From NCBI GenBank assembly GCA_021296435.1, contig JAGWAK010000029.1, positions 1 through 13,084 on the forward strand: a stretch of DNA of 13,084 nt, given 5' to 3'. The translations under genes were made by a program, and so were the position numbers. The notes under the pieces were generated by a model. The model did not search any database, was not told where the DNA came from, and saw only the letters and a program-made list of their open reading frames with translations. Origin of the DNA: Acidimicrobiia bacterium. GTDB lineage: Bacteria; Actinomycetota; Acidimicrobiia; Acidimicrobiales; CATQHL01. This document shows, piece after piece, positions 6,260-12,293 of this stretch; positions within the stretch are counted from its first letter, which is position 1, and each line of letters opens with the position of its first letter.

Positions 6260-8035
6260 ATGTCTTCGTCCCCCCCAACGGACGCCGGATCCGCCAAGAG
6301 CCGCGCTGATTCCAAGAGCCGCACCGAGTCCGACAAGAAGGACAACGGTCGGGTAGCCGGCCCTGAGGGCCGCAGCGGCCGAACCCGAAGCCAGACGCCG
6401 GCCGGCGCCGGCTCCGCAGAGCAGCGAAAGCCCCGAATCGGCGACAGCCGCCCCGCCCCGCCGCCTTCCGGCGAGACGAAGCCGGCCAAATCCCAGTCCT
6501 CCGGCCGTGGCGGCGGGAACAAGGGCGGGTCGCGTTCGGGTGGCGAGAGCAGCGGGTCGCGTTCGGGCGGCGAAAGGAGCGGGTCGCGTTCGGGCGGCCG
6601 GCGCCGGCGCCGCGGCGGCCGCGGATCGGGATCGCGCGGAGGGCAGCAGCACAAGCCCGTCGAGGCGCTGACCGGCGGTGATCCGGTCGAGCTCGACGCC
6701 GAGACACTGGCCAAGCGGCGCGGGCGGGCTCGCAAGGGCCGCCCGGTCGGCCGCTACCTGATGGCCATCCACGTCACCGCCGACGCCACCCATGTGGCGG
6801 TCCTGGAGGGGCGGGCCCTCGTGGAGTACTACGTGTCCCGGCCGGCCAACGACACCACCGAGATCTACGGGAACATCTATCTCGGCCGGGTCCAGAACGT
6901 GCTGCCGGGCATGGAGGCGGCGTTCGTGGACATCGGCACGCCCAAGAACGCCATCATGTACCGGGGTGATGTGCAGTTCGACGCCGAGGACCTGGAGCGC
7001 TCCAGCCGCCCGCAGATCAGCCAGGCGCTGAAGGTGGGCCAGCGGGTCCTCTGCCAGGTCACCAAGAACCCCATTGCCCACAAGGGCGCCCGGCTGACCC
7101 AGCAGGTCTCCCTGGCGGGCCGCTACGTGGTGCTGGTGCCCAACAGCGAGGCGTACGGTATCTCAAAGCGGCTCCCGGACAAGGAGCGCCGCCGGCTGCG
7201 CCGCATCCTGGAGGGTGTCAAGCCGGCTGAGCACGGCGTGATCGTGCGGACCGCTTCCGAGGGCGTCACCCCCGAGGAGATCCGCCAGGACGTCACGCGG
7301 CTCGTGTCGCAGTGGGACCAGATCGACGCGCTCGCCAAGCGCTCGAAGGCGCCGTCCTTGCTCTACCGCGAACCCGACGTGGCGCTGCGGGTCATCCGCG
7401 AGGAATTCACGACCGACTATCGCAGCGTCCTGATCGACGATCCCGATCTCTACGGATCGGTGTCCACGTACGTGGAGGGCGTCGCCCCCGCGCTGGCCGA
7501 GCGGGTCTCGTTCTACGACCCTGCGACGGAGAACCTGGAGTTGTTCGAGCGGTACCACGTCTACGGCCAGCTACGCAAGGCCGTTGACCGCACCGTGTGG
7601 CTGCCGTCAGGCGGCTCGCTCGTGATCGAGCACACCGAGGCGATGACCGTGATCGACGTCAACACCGGCCGCAACGTGGGCTCGACGAGCCTCGAGCAGA
7701 CCATCCTCGAGAACAACCTCGAGGCGGCGGCGGAGATCCCGCGCCAGTTGCGCCTGCGCGACATCGGCGGGATCATCGTTGTCGACTTCGTGGACATGGA
7801 GAGCAAATCCAACCGCCAGAAGGTCATGAGCGGCCTGCGCGACGCCCTGGCCCAGAGCAAGACGCATACGCGGGTGAGCGACATCTCCAACCTGGGGCTC
7901 GTGGAAATGAGCCGCAAGCGGATCGGCGAGGGGCTGTTGGAGTCCCTCTCCCGGGCCTGTGAGGACTGCGACGGCTGGGGGATCCGGCTCGACGAAACGC
8001 TGTTGGGCCGCTCCGACGGCAGCGATAGCGTGTAG
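6260..8035 (+). CDS. rne: Ribonuclease E/G with long low-complexity N-terminal extension
   Basis: A 591-residue endoribonuclease for single-stranded RNA, acting in rRNA maturation and mRNA decay. The first 160 or so residues are basic and rich in Ser, Arg and Gly, including a 9-residue tandem repeat and an R-run. The conserved core begins near M168 and contains an S1-like RNA-binding segment (EIYGNIYLGRVQNVLPGMEA). Catalytic Mg-binding Asp residues are D466 (VIDVNTG) and D509 (VVDFVDM), 43 apart as between D303 and D346 of E. coli RNase E. The Zn-link CxxC is C567-E-D-C570, also at the E. coli spacing. The protein ends 21 residues later, so the C-terminal degradosome scaffold of E. coli RNase E is absent. 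The start ATG 6260 has AGAAGG 10 nt upstream. It lies 18 nt after the DUF2344 stop and 5 nt before rplU. Confidence 0.92.
   Translation: MSSSPPTDAGSAKSRADSKSRTESDKKDNGRVAGPEGRSGRTRSQTPAGAGSAEQRKPRIGDSRPAPPPSGETKPAKSQSSGRGGGNKGGSRSGGESSGSRSGGERSGSRSGGRRRRRGGRGSGSRGGQQHKPVEALTGGDPVELDAETLAKRRGRARKGRPVGRYLMAIHVTADATHVAVLEGRALVEYYVSRPANDTTEIYGNIYLGRVQNVLPGMEAAFVDIGTPKNAIMYRGDVQFDAEDLERSSRPQISQALKVGQRVLCQVTKNPIAHKGARLTQQVSLAGRYVVLVPNSEAYGISKRLPDKERRRLRRILEGVKPAEHGVIVRTASEGVTPEEIRQDVTRLVSQWDQIDALAKRSKAPSLLYREPDVALRVIREEFTTDYRSVLIDDPDLYGSVSTYVEGVAPALAERVSFYDPATENLELFERYHVYGQLRKAVDRTVWLPSGGSLVIEHTEAMTVIDVNTGRNVGSTSLEQTILENNLEAAAEIPRQLRLRDIGGIIVVDFVDMESKSNRQKVMSGLRDALAQSKTHTRVSDISNLGLVEMSRKRIGEGLLESLSRACEDCDGWGIRLDETLLGRSDGSDSV
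6526..6598 (+). repeat. 27-bp tandem repeat inside the rne extension
   Basis: Near-identical units begin at 6526, 6553 and 6580, each starting CGGGTCGCGTTCGGG. The third copy matches for about 19 bases. In frame they encode GSRSGGESS, GSRSGGERS and GSRSGGRRR (from residue 90). The 27-bp period preserves the frame, so copy number could vary between strains without breaking the gene. Confidence 0.8.
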
Positions 8036-8040
8036 GGGCT

Positions 8041-8349
8041 ATGTACGCAGTCGTGGCAACCGGCGGGAAGCAGTACCGCGTGAGCGAGGGCGAGCTGATC
8101 ACCACCGAGTTGCTCGGTCCCGCCGGCGCGGAGGTCGACCTGCGTCCGGTGCTCTACGTGGACGGCGAGGTGGTGCTCGCCACACCCACCGAGTTGGCGG
8201 CGGTGGCGGTGAAGGGCCGGATCCTCGAAGAGACCAAGGGGCCCAAGATCAGAGGCTTCACCTACAAGTCGAAGAGCAACCAGCGGCGGCGCTGGGGCCA
8301 TCGCCAGCGGCACTCGCTGGTGGAGATAACCGAGATCGGGATGGCATAG
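8041..8349 (+). CDS. rplU: 50S ribosomal protein L21
   Basis: A 102-residue ribosomal protein of normal length that binds 23S rRNA. It opens with the L21 signature MYAVVATGGKQYRV and closes with the basic block KSKSNQRRRWGHRQRHSLVE, a standard L21 rRNA-binding C-terminus. The ATG at 8041 follows the rne stop by 5 nt. The only purine stretch is AGGGG at 8034-8038, just 2 nt from the ATG, so translation may depend on ribosomes finishing rne. The short gap leaves no room for a dedicated promoter or an RNA leader here. The gene is followed 2 nt later by rpmA, the usual L21-L27 pair. Confidence 0.97.
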   Translation: MYAVVATGGKQYRVSEGELITTELLGPAGAEVDLRPVLYVDGEVVLATPTELAAVAVKGRILEETKGPKIRGFTYKSKSNQRRRWGHRQRHSLVEITEIGMA

Positions 8350-8351
8350 GC

Positions 8352-8603
8352 ATGTCCAAGACCAAGGGCGGGGGCTCGACCCGCAACGGCAGAGACTCGC
8401 AGGCCAAGCGCCTCGGCGTGAAGGTCTACGACGGAACCTGGGTCACGGCGGGTTCCATCATCGTGCGCCAGCGAGGCACCAAGTTCCATCCGGGCCACAA
8501 CGTGGGTCGCGGCGGCGACGACACCCTGTTCGCCACCGCCGACGGCCGGGTGTCGTTCGGTTCCCGCGGCCGGCGCCGGCTGGTGGACGTTCTCACCGAC
8601 TGA
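8352..8603 (+). CDS. rpmA: 50S ribosomal protein L27
   Basis: An 83-residue protein of the large subunit whose N-terminus reaches toward the peptidyl-transferase centre. It shows the L27 hallmark GGGSTRNGRDSQAKRLGVK followed by RQRGTKFHPGHNVGRG. It begins MSKTKGGG, so there is no N-terminal extension of the kind removed by the Prp protease in Firmicutes. Accordingly there is no prp-like gene between rplU and rpmA. The C-terminal SRGRRRLVDVLTD is a lineage-variable tail. The start ATG 8352 lies 2 nt after the rplU stop with no clear Shine-Dalgarno site, which suggests translational coupling. It is the last gene before a hairpin and a new promoter. Confidence 0.97.
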   Translation: MSKTKGGGSTRNGRDSQAKRLGVKVYDGTWVTAGSIIVRQRGTKFHPGHNVGRGGDDTLFATADGRVSFGSRGRRRLVDVLTD

Positions 8604-8622
8604 CGGCAGGCAGCGTTCCGGG

Positions 8623-8640
8623 CGCCCCTCGGCGGGGGCG
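8623..8640 (+). terminator. Short GC hairpin after rpmA
   Basis: CGCCCC (8623-8628) and GGGGCG (8635-8640) form a perfect 6-bp stem with a 6-nt loop, 20 nt after the rpmA stop. No T-run follows. It sits immediately before the -10-like box of obg, as the rodA-end hairpin does for the radical SAM gene. Confidence 0.33.
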
Positions 8641-8645
8641 GCCCG

Positions 8646-8651
8646 TATTCT
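8646..8651 (+). promoter_or_regulatory. Probable -10 element of leaderless obg transcript
   Basis: TATTCT is a good TANNNT -10 box ending 6 nt before the GTG at 8658, so the transcript would start at or next to the start codon. The intervening bases (TGGACC) contain no Shine-Dalgarno site. No clear -35 hexamer is visible at normal spacing. Confidence 0.55.
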
Positions 8652-8657
8652 TGGACC

Positions 8658-9965
8658 GTGTCGGAGTTCGTTGACGAGTGCGCGCTCTGCGTGCGCGGTG
8701 GTGACGGTGGTGCCGGCTGCGTGTCCTTCCGGCGAGAGGCGCACGTCGACCGGGGCGGCCCCGACGGCGGCGACGGCGGCCGCGGCGGCGACGTCTGGCT
8801 GGAGGCCGACCGCAACGTGGCGTCGCTGCTGGCGTTCCGTGATCATCCGCACCGCCGGGCCACCTCCGGGGGCCACGGATCGGGGAGCCGACGGCACGGA
8901 GCCTCCGGCGCCGACCTGCTGGTGAAGGTGCCCGAGGGCACCGTCGTGCTCTCCGCCGACGGTGAGCACCTCACAGATCTGACGAGCCACGGTCAGCGAT
9001 GGCTGGCCGCGCCGGGGGGTGCCGGCGGGCGGGGCAATGCCCGCTTCCTCAGCAACCGCCGCCGCGCGCCGCGCTTCGCCGAGCAGGGTGAGCAGCCCAC
9101 CGAGCGCTGGTTGCGGCTCGAGTTGAAGCTGCTCGCCGATGTGGCGCTGGTGGGGCTTCCGAACGTGGGCAAGAGCACGCTGATCTCCCGCCTCTCTGCC
9201 GCTCGGCCCAAGATCGCCGACTATCCCTTCACCACGCTCGTGCCCAACCTCGGCGTCGTCGTGACTGACGATGGGGAGGAATTCGTGGTTGCCGACGTGC
9301 CCGGGCTCATCGAGGGCGCCAGCGAGGGGCGGGGGCTGGGTCATCGCTTCCTGCGCCACATCGAGCGCGCCCGCGCCCTGGTGCTGCTGGTCGACCTCGG
9401 GCCGGGAGCGGAGGCCGCTCCCGATGTGCAGCTGCGCATCCTGCTGGCCGAGCTCGGCACCTACCGGCCCGATCTTCTGGAGCGTCGGCGCCTGCTGGTG
9501 GGGTCGAAGGCCGACGTGGCCATCGGGAGCCTGCCGGAAGCCGACATGGAGGTGTCGGCGGTGACCGGCGCCGGTGTCGCCGAACTGACCGGCCGCCTGG
9601 CGACCCTCGTGCGCCAGGCCCGCCAGGACGAGCCTCAGCCTGATGCCGACGTGGCACTGGTGGTGCACCGACCTGTCGCCGACCGCGCTGCCGATGCCGT
9701 CAGTGTCCGACGTGAGGGCGACGCCTGGCGCGTCGTGGGGCGTCCGGCGGAGCGGGCGGTCGCCCTCTCGGACCTCACGGACCCGCAGGCCCAGGACTAC
9801 GTGGCGCAGCGACTGCGAGCGCTCGGTGTGGACCGGGAGCTCGCCCGTGCGGGTGCCCGCGCCGGCGACGAGGTGCTCGTCGGGTCCCTGGCCTTCGACT
9901 ACGAGCCCGACGAGGCGATCGCTCCGGCCGCGAGCGCCTCACATCCCGGGCGCAGCAACCGATGA
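8658..9965 (+). CDS. obg: Obg-family GTPase (CgtA), ribosome assembly and stress
   Basis: A 435-residue GTPase that associates with the maturing 50S subunit. Three domains are visible. The Gly-rich Obg fold is about 1-158 (CVRGGDGGAGCVSFRREAHV; many GGxGG turns). The G domain is about 160-325, with P-loop G166-LPNVGKST, switch I YPFTTLVPNLG, G3 D213-VPG, G4-like S283-K-A-D286 and G5 S300-A-V. The third is a C-terminal OCT domain (about 330-410: RREGDAWRVVGRPAERAV to GARAGDEVLVG), which many actinobacterial Obg proteins carry. G4 has Ser where NKxD is canonical. The GTG at 8658 is chosen because the Obg fold begins there and a -10 box has leaderless spacing; no Shine-Dalgarno site is present. 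The stop overlaps the proB start (ATGA). Confidence 0.94.
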   Translation: MSEFVDECALCVRGGDGGAGCVSFRREAHVDRGGPDGGDGGRGGDVWLEADRNVASLLAFRDHPHRRATSGGHGSGSRRHGASGADLLVKVPEGTVVLSADGEHLTDLTSHGQRWLAAPGGAGGRGNARFLSNRRRAPRFAEQGEQPTERWLRLELKLLADVALVGLPNVGKSTLISRLSAARPKIADYPFTTLVPNLGVVVTDDGEEFVVADVPGLIEGASEGRGLGHRFLRHIERARALVLLVDLGPGAEAAPDVQLRILLAELGTYRPDLLERRRLLVGSKADVAIGSLPEADMEVSAVTGAGVAELTGRLATLVRQARQDEPQPDADVALVVHRPVADRAADAVSVRREGDAWRVVGRPAERAVALSDLTDPQAQDYVAQRLRALGVDRELARAGARAGDEVLVGSLAFDYEPDEAIAPAASASHPGRSNR

Positions 9966-11050
9966 TCGTCGTCGTCAAGATCGGGACGTCCTCGCTGACA
10001 GACGACTCGGGTCACGTCGAGGTCGGCGAGATCCAGCGTCTCTGCGGGTTGCTGGCCGAGCTGCGCGCCGACGGGCACCAAGTGCTGCTGGTGACCTCCG
10101 CTGCCATCACGGCCGGTCGCTGGATGCTCGGGTTCGAGACGCGGCCGACCGACCCGGTCGTGCTGCAGGCCGCCTCAGCAGTCGGTCAGGGCCATCTCAT
10201 GGCGATCTACAACGAGGCCTTCGGAGGTCTGGGCCTGCTGGCCGGGCAGGTCCTGCTGACCCCGCTGGACTTCTTCGAGCGGAGCCGCTACCTGCGTGTT
10301 CGCGACACTCTGCAGCGCCTCCTGTCGCTGGGAGTGATCCCCGTCATCAACGAGAACGATGCCGTTGCCGATGACGAGATCCAGTTCGGCGACAACGACC
10401 GGATCGCCGCCCTGGTGGCGCAACTCGTGCATGCCGATCTGCTGGTGATACTGACCGACACCGAGGGCCTGCACACCGCCGACCCTCGCATCTCCGCGGA
10501 GGCGTCGCTGATCGCGGAGATCCGCGAGATCGACAGGGAACTGGAGGCGGCGGCCGGCGGCATCGGCAACGCCGACGCCCGCGGGGGTATGGCCTCGAAG
10601 CTGTCGGCGGCCAAGATCGCCAGCTGGGCGGGGGTGCCCACGGTGATCGCCTCGTCCCGTCGCCCCGGAGTGCTGCGCGACGCGGTGGCGGGGGAGAACG
10701 TGGGCACGCTTGCCCAACCGCGTGCCGAGCGCCTCGGCGCACGCAAGCTCTGGATCGCCTTCGCCGTCCGATCCGTCGGCACCCTGGAGGTGGACGAGGG
10801 GGCGCGCCGTGCCCTGGTGGATCGAGGGAAGTCCCTGCTGGCGGTGGGTGTGCGCTCGGTGAGCGGGGAATTCGTGGCCGGCGACGCAGTCGAGGTTGCC
10901 GGACCCGGCGGGGAGGTGTTCGCCAAGGGTCTGGTGCGACTGCCTTCGGCGCGTCTTGACTCCGTCATCGGACGCCGCAGCACCGAGCACGAGGCCGGCA
11001 CGCCGGAGGAGTTGATCCACCGCGACGACATGGTGCTGCTGGCGCCATAG
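9962..11050 (+). CDS. proB: Glutamate 5-kinase with C-terminal PUA domain
   Basis: A 362-residue cytosolic enzyme that phosphorylates L-glutamate to gamma-glutamyl phosphate, the first and feedback-regulated step of proline synthesis. The amino-acid-kinase fold starts with VVVKIGTSSLTD (1-14). It has VINENDAV (128-135) and FGDNDRIAALVA (142-153), which bind glutamate and ATP, then a GGMASKLSAAKIA block. A PUA domain begins near R261 (KLWIAFAVRSVGTLEVDEGA; FVAGDAVEVAGPGG), giving the usual length of the kinase+PUA form. Small departures from consensus are TSAAITAG (usually SSGAI) and DARGGM (usually GTGGM). The ATG at 9962 overlaps the obg stop, and no strong Shine-Dalgarno site is seen. proA, often next in line, is absent here. 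Confidence 0.94.
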   Translation: MIVVVKIGTSSLTDDSGHVEVGEIQRLCGLLAELRADGHQVLLVTSAAITAGRWMLGFETRPTDPVVLQAASAVGQGHLMAIYNEAFGGLGLLAGQVLLTPLDFFERSRYLRVRDTLQRLLSLGVIPVINENDAVADDEIQFGDNDRIAALVAQLVHADLLVILTDTEGLHTADPRISAEASLIAEIREIDRELEAAAGGIGNADARGGMASKLSAAKIASWAGVPTVIASSRRPGVLRDAVAGENVGTLAQPRAERLGARKLWIAFAVRSVGTLEVDEGARRALVDRGKSLLAVGVRSVSGEFVAGDAVEVAGPGGEVFAKGLVRLPSARLDSVIGRRSTEHEAGTPEELIHRDDMVLLAP

Positions 11051-11064
11051 CAGACCGGCGCCAG
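11039..11064 (+). terminator. Perfect 8-bp hairpin straddling the proB stop codon
   Basis: CTGGCGCC (11039-11046) pairs with GGCGCCAG (11057-11064). The 10-nt loop contains the proB TAG (11048-11050), and two G-T pairs can extend the base. No T-run follows, so it may be a Rho-type or RNA-stability 3' end rather than a classical intrinsic terminator. Confidence 0.45.
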
Positions 11065-11094
11065 TGATTCGAACGCGGTGCTCGACCCGGTGAC

Positions 11095-11100
11095 GGGAGG
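11095..11100 (+). promoter_or_regulatory. Shine-Dalgarno site deciding the antiporter start
   Basis: GGGAGG lies 9 nt before the ATG at 11110 and only 3 nt before the in-frame GTG at 11104. The spacing favours the ATG. It is one of the best ribosome binding sites in the window and shows that this gene, unlike obg, has a leader. Confidence 0.6.
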
Positions 11101-11109
11101 CGGGTGAGG

Positions 11110-12114
11110 ATGACTGTCGACGTCGTGCTGGCAATCGTTGGGCTGGTGCTCCTGCTGGTCGGGTCCGACTGGCTGGTTGCGGGAGGTTCCCGGCTGGCCG
11201 CACGCCGGGGGATTCCCCCGGTCGTGGTCGGGGCGGTGATCCTGGGGTTCGGCACGAGCCTTCCGGAGTTGGTCGTGGGTCTGGTTGCCGCGATCGGAGG
11301 TGATGCATCCCTCGGGTTTGGCGGCATCGTCGGATCCAACGCCGCCAACATGGGTCTCGTGCTCGGCGTCGCCGCCCTCGCCGTACCGATCGCCGCTGAC
11401 CGCGCCGCCTGGCGCCGGGTCCCCCTGGCCATCGGCTCGGTCCTGCTGCTGGCGGTCTTCCTGGTCACCGGCGGCGGGGTCGTCGAGCGCTGGGAGGGAG
11501 GCGTGCTCCTCGCGGCGATGGCCGGCGCCACCTGGTGGCTGTTGCGCAGCCCGCAGGCACCCGGCGAGCAGCCGGGCATCGCCCCCGGACCGGACGATGC
11601 CGGCCCCAACCGCTTGAACCGCAGGATCGATGACGTGGTGCGCCGCCTATCCCCGCGCAGCCGCGGCGAGTTCTGGCGCCTGGCGCTGGGTCTGGTGGCG
11701 ATCGTTGCGGGTGCGCAACTCGCTGTCGAAGGCTTTACGGGCATCGCCGAGCGCATCGGGCTGGCCACCGGCCTCGTCGGCCTCAGCCTGGTGGCGATCG
11801 GCACCTCGCTGCCCGAGCTCGCCACAGCGCTGGCCGGGATCCGCCGGCGCCAGCCCCTGCTCACCCTCGGCAACCTGCTGGGCAGCAACATCTTCAACAG
11901 CCTGGGAATCGGGGGCGTCGTCGCGCTGGTTCGCCCGGGCGGGCTCGGCGGTGACGGTGTGCCCTGGGTGGCCGCCGGTGCCATGTTCGGCATGATCCTG
12001 CTGGCCACGCTGTTCCTGTTCACGAAGCGGCGCAAGCGTCGGCTGGAACGCTGGGAGGGCGGCGCGCTATTGGCTGCCTATGCGGTCGCCCTCCCGCTCA
12101 TCCTCGTCACCTGA
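11110..12114 (+). CDS. CaCA-family sodium/calcium antiporter (YrbG-like)
   Basis: A 334-residue integral membrane protein that probably exchanges Ca2+ for Na+ or H+. It is almost entirely hydrophobic apart from a polar linker of about 45 residues (about 146-190), which splits it into two homologous halves as in the CaCA superfamily. Each half carries an alpha-repeat. Repeat 1 is G48-TSLPE53 with GSN at 75-77. Repeat 2 is G231-TSLPE236 with LGNLLGSNIFN (GSN at 258-260). The Glu in GTSxPE and the Asn in GSN are the cation ligands in this family. Repeat 1 reads FGGIVGSN where GN is usual. The start is ATG 11110 from its Shine-Dalgarno spacing; GTG 11104 would add two residues. The 59-nt gap with a hairpin after proB suggests independent expression. 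The true substrate ion cannot be read from the sequence. Confidence 0.9.
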   Translation: MTVDVVLAIVGLVLLLVGSDWLVAGGSRLAARRGIPPVVVGAVILGFGTSLPELVVGLVAAIGGDASLGFGGIVGSNAANMGLVLGVAALAVPIAADRAAWRRVPLAIGSVLLLAVFLVTGGGVVERWEGGVLLAAMAGATWWLLRSPQAPGEQPGIAPGPDDAGPNRLNRRIDDVVRRLSPRSRGEFWRLALGLVAIVAGAQLAVEGFTGIAERIGLATGLVGLSLVAIGTSLPELATALAGIRRRQPLLTLGNLLGSNIFNSLGIGGVVALVRPGGLGGDGVPWVAAGAMFGMILLATLFLFTKRRKRRLERWEGGALLAAYAVALPLILVT

Positions 12115-12118
12115 CGAG
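12103..12118 (+). terminator. Hairpin straddling the antiporter stop codon
   Basis: CTCGTC (12103-12108) and GACGAG (12113-12118) form a perfect 6-bp stem with a 4-nt loop. The stop TGA lies at 12112-12114. No T-run follows, and the function is uncertain. Confidence 0.3.
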
Positions 12119-12188
12119 CCCGGGCGGCGACACACGACCGAGGGCGGGGCACGCCGGGGTCGGGGCCGGATCGATGACGCAGGCGAGA

Positions 12189-12215
12189 GCCGGACGCGGC
12201 ACCGCGGGCGCTTTT
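12189..12215 (+). terminator. Candidate intrinsic terminator downstream of the antiporter
   Basis: CGCG (12195-12198) pairs with CGCG (12203-12206) around a GCAC loop. GCC (12189-12191) can pair with GGC (12207-12209) beyond a 3-nt bulge. A TTTT run follows at 12212-12215, the only stem-plus-T-run I found between genes. The stem is broken, so this is tentative. Confidence 0.3.
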
Positions 12216-12219
12216 CCCC

Positions 12220-12249
12220 GTCATTCCGGCGGAGGCCGGTATCCACTCC
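12220..12249 (+). repeat. Palindromic intergenic element of the GTCATTCCGGC type
   Basis: The element begins GTCATTCCGGCGGAGGCCGG and continues TATCCACTCC. It holds a 5-bp perfect stem, CCGGC (12226-12230) with GCCGG (12235-12239), around a GGAG loop. The stem extends through one T-T mismatch to AT/AT pairs. It closely matches, from memory, the dispersed GTCATTCCGGC(n)GCCGGAATCCA elements seen between genes in many bacteria. It lies 44 nt beyond the flotillin stop, between convergent genes, with no second copy noticed in the window. Confidence 0.5.
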
Positions 12250-12293
12250 GCAGCGGCCCGAGCGGCGTTGCCGGGGGACCGGTGCGTATCGCC

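Noticed and set aside
6355..6420. GGCCCTGAGGGCC and GCCGGCGCCGGC palindromes
   Set aside because: They lie inside the rne coding region and are what Gly/Ala/Pro codons produce at very high GC.
6761..8035. Internal ATG giving a short RNase G-like protein without the extension
   Set aside because: No Shine-Dalgarno sequence precedes it, while the ATG at 6260 has AGAAGG at 10 nt. The extension is in frame and uninterrupted.
8338..8354. Possible separate promoter for rpmA
   Set aside because: Only 2 nt separate rplU from rpmA and no TANNNT box with suitable spacing is seen; co-transcription is simpler.
8262..9668. 468-codon - strand frame across rplU, rpmA and obg
   Set aside because: It covers three certain + strand genes and the promoter of obg, and has no recognisable motif.
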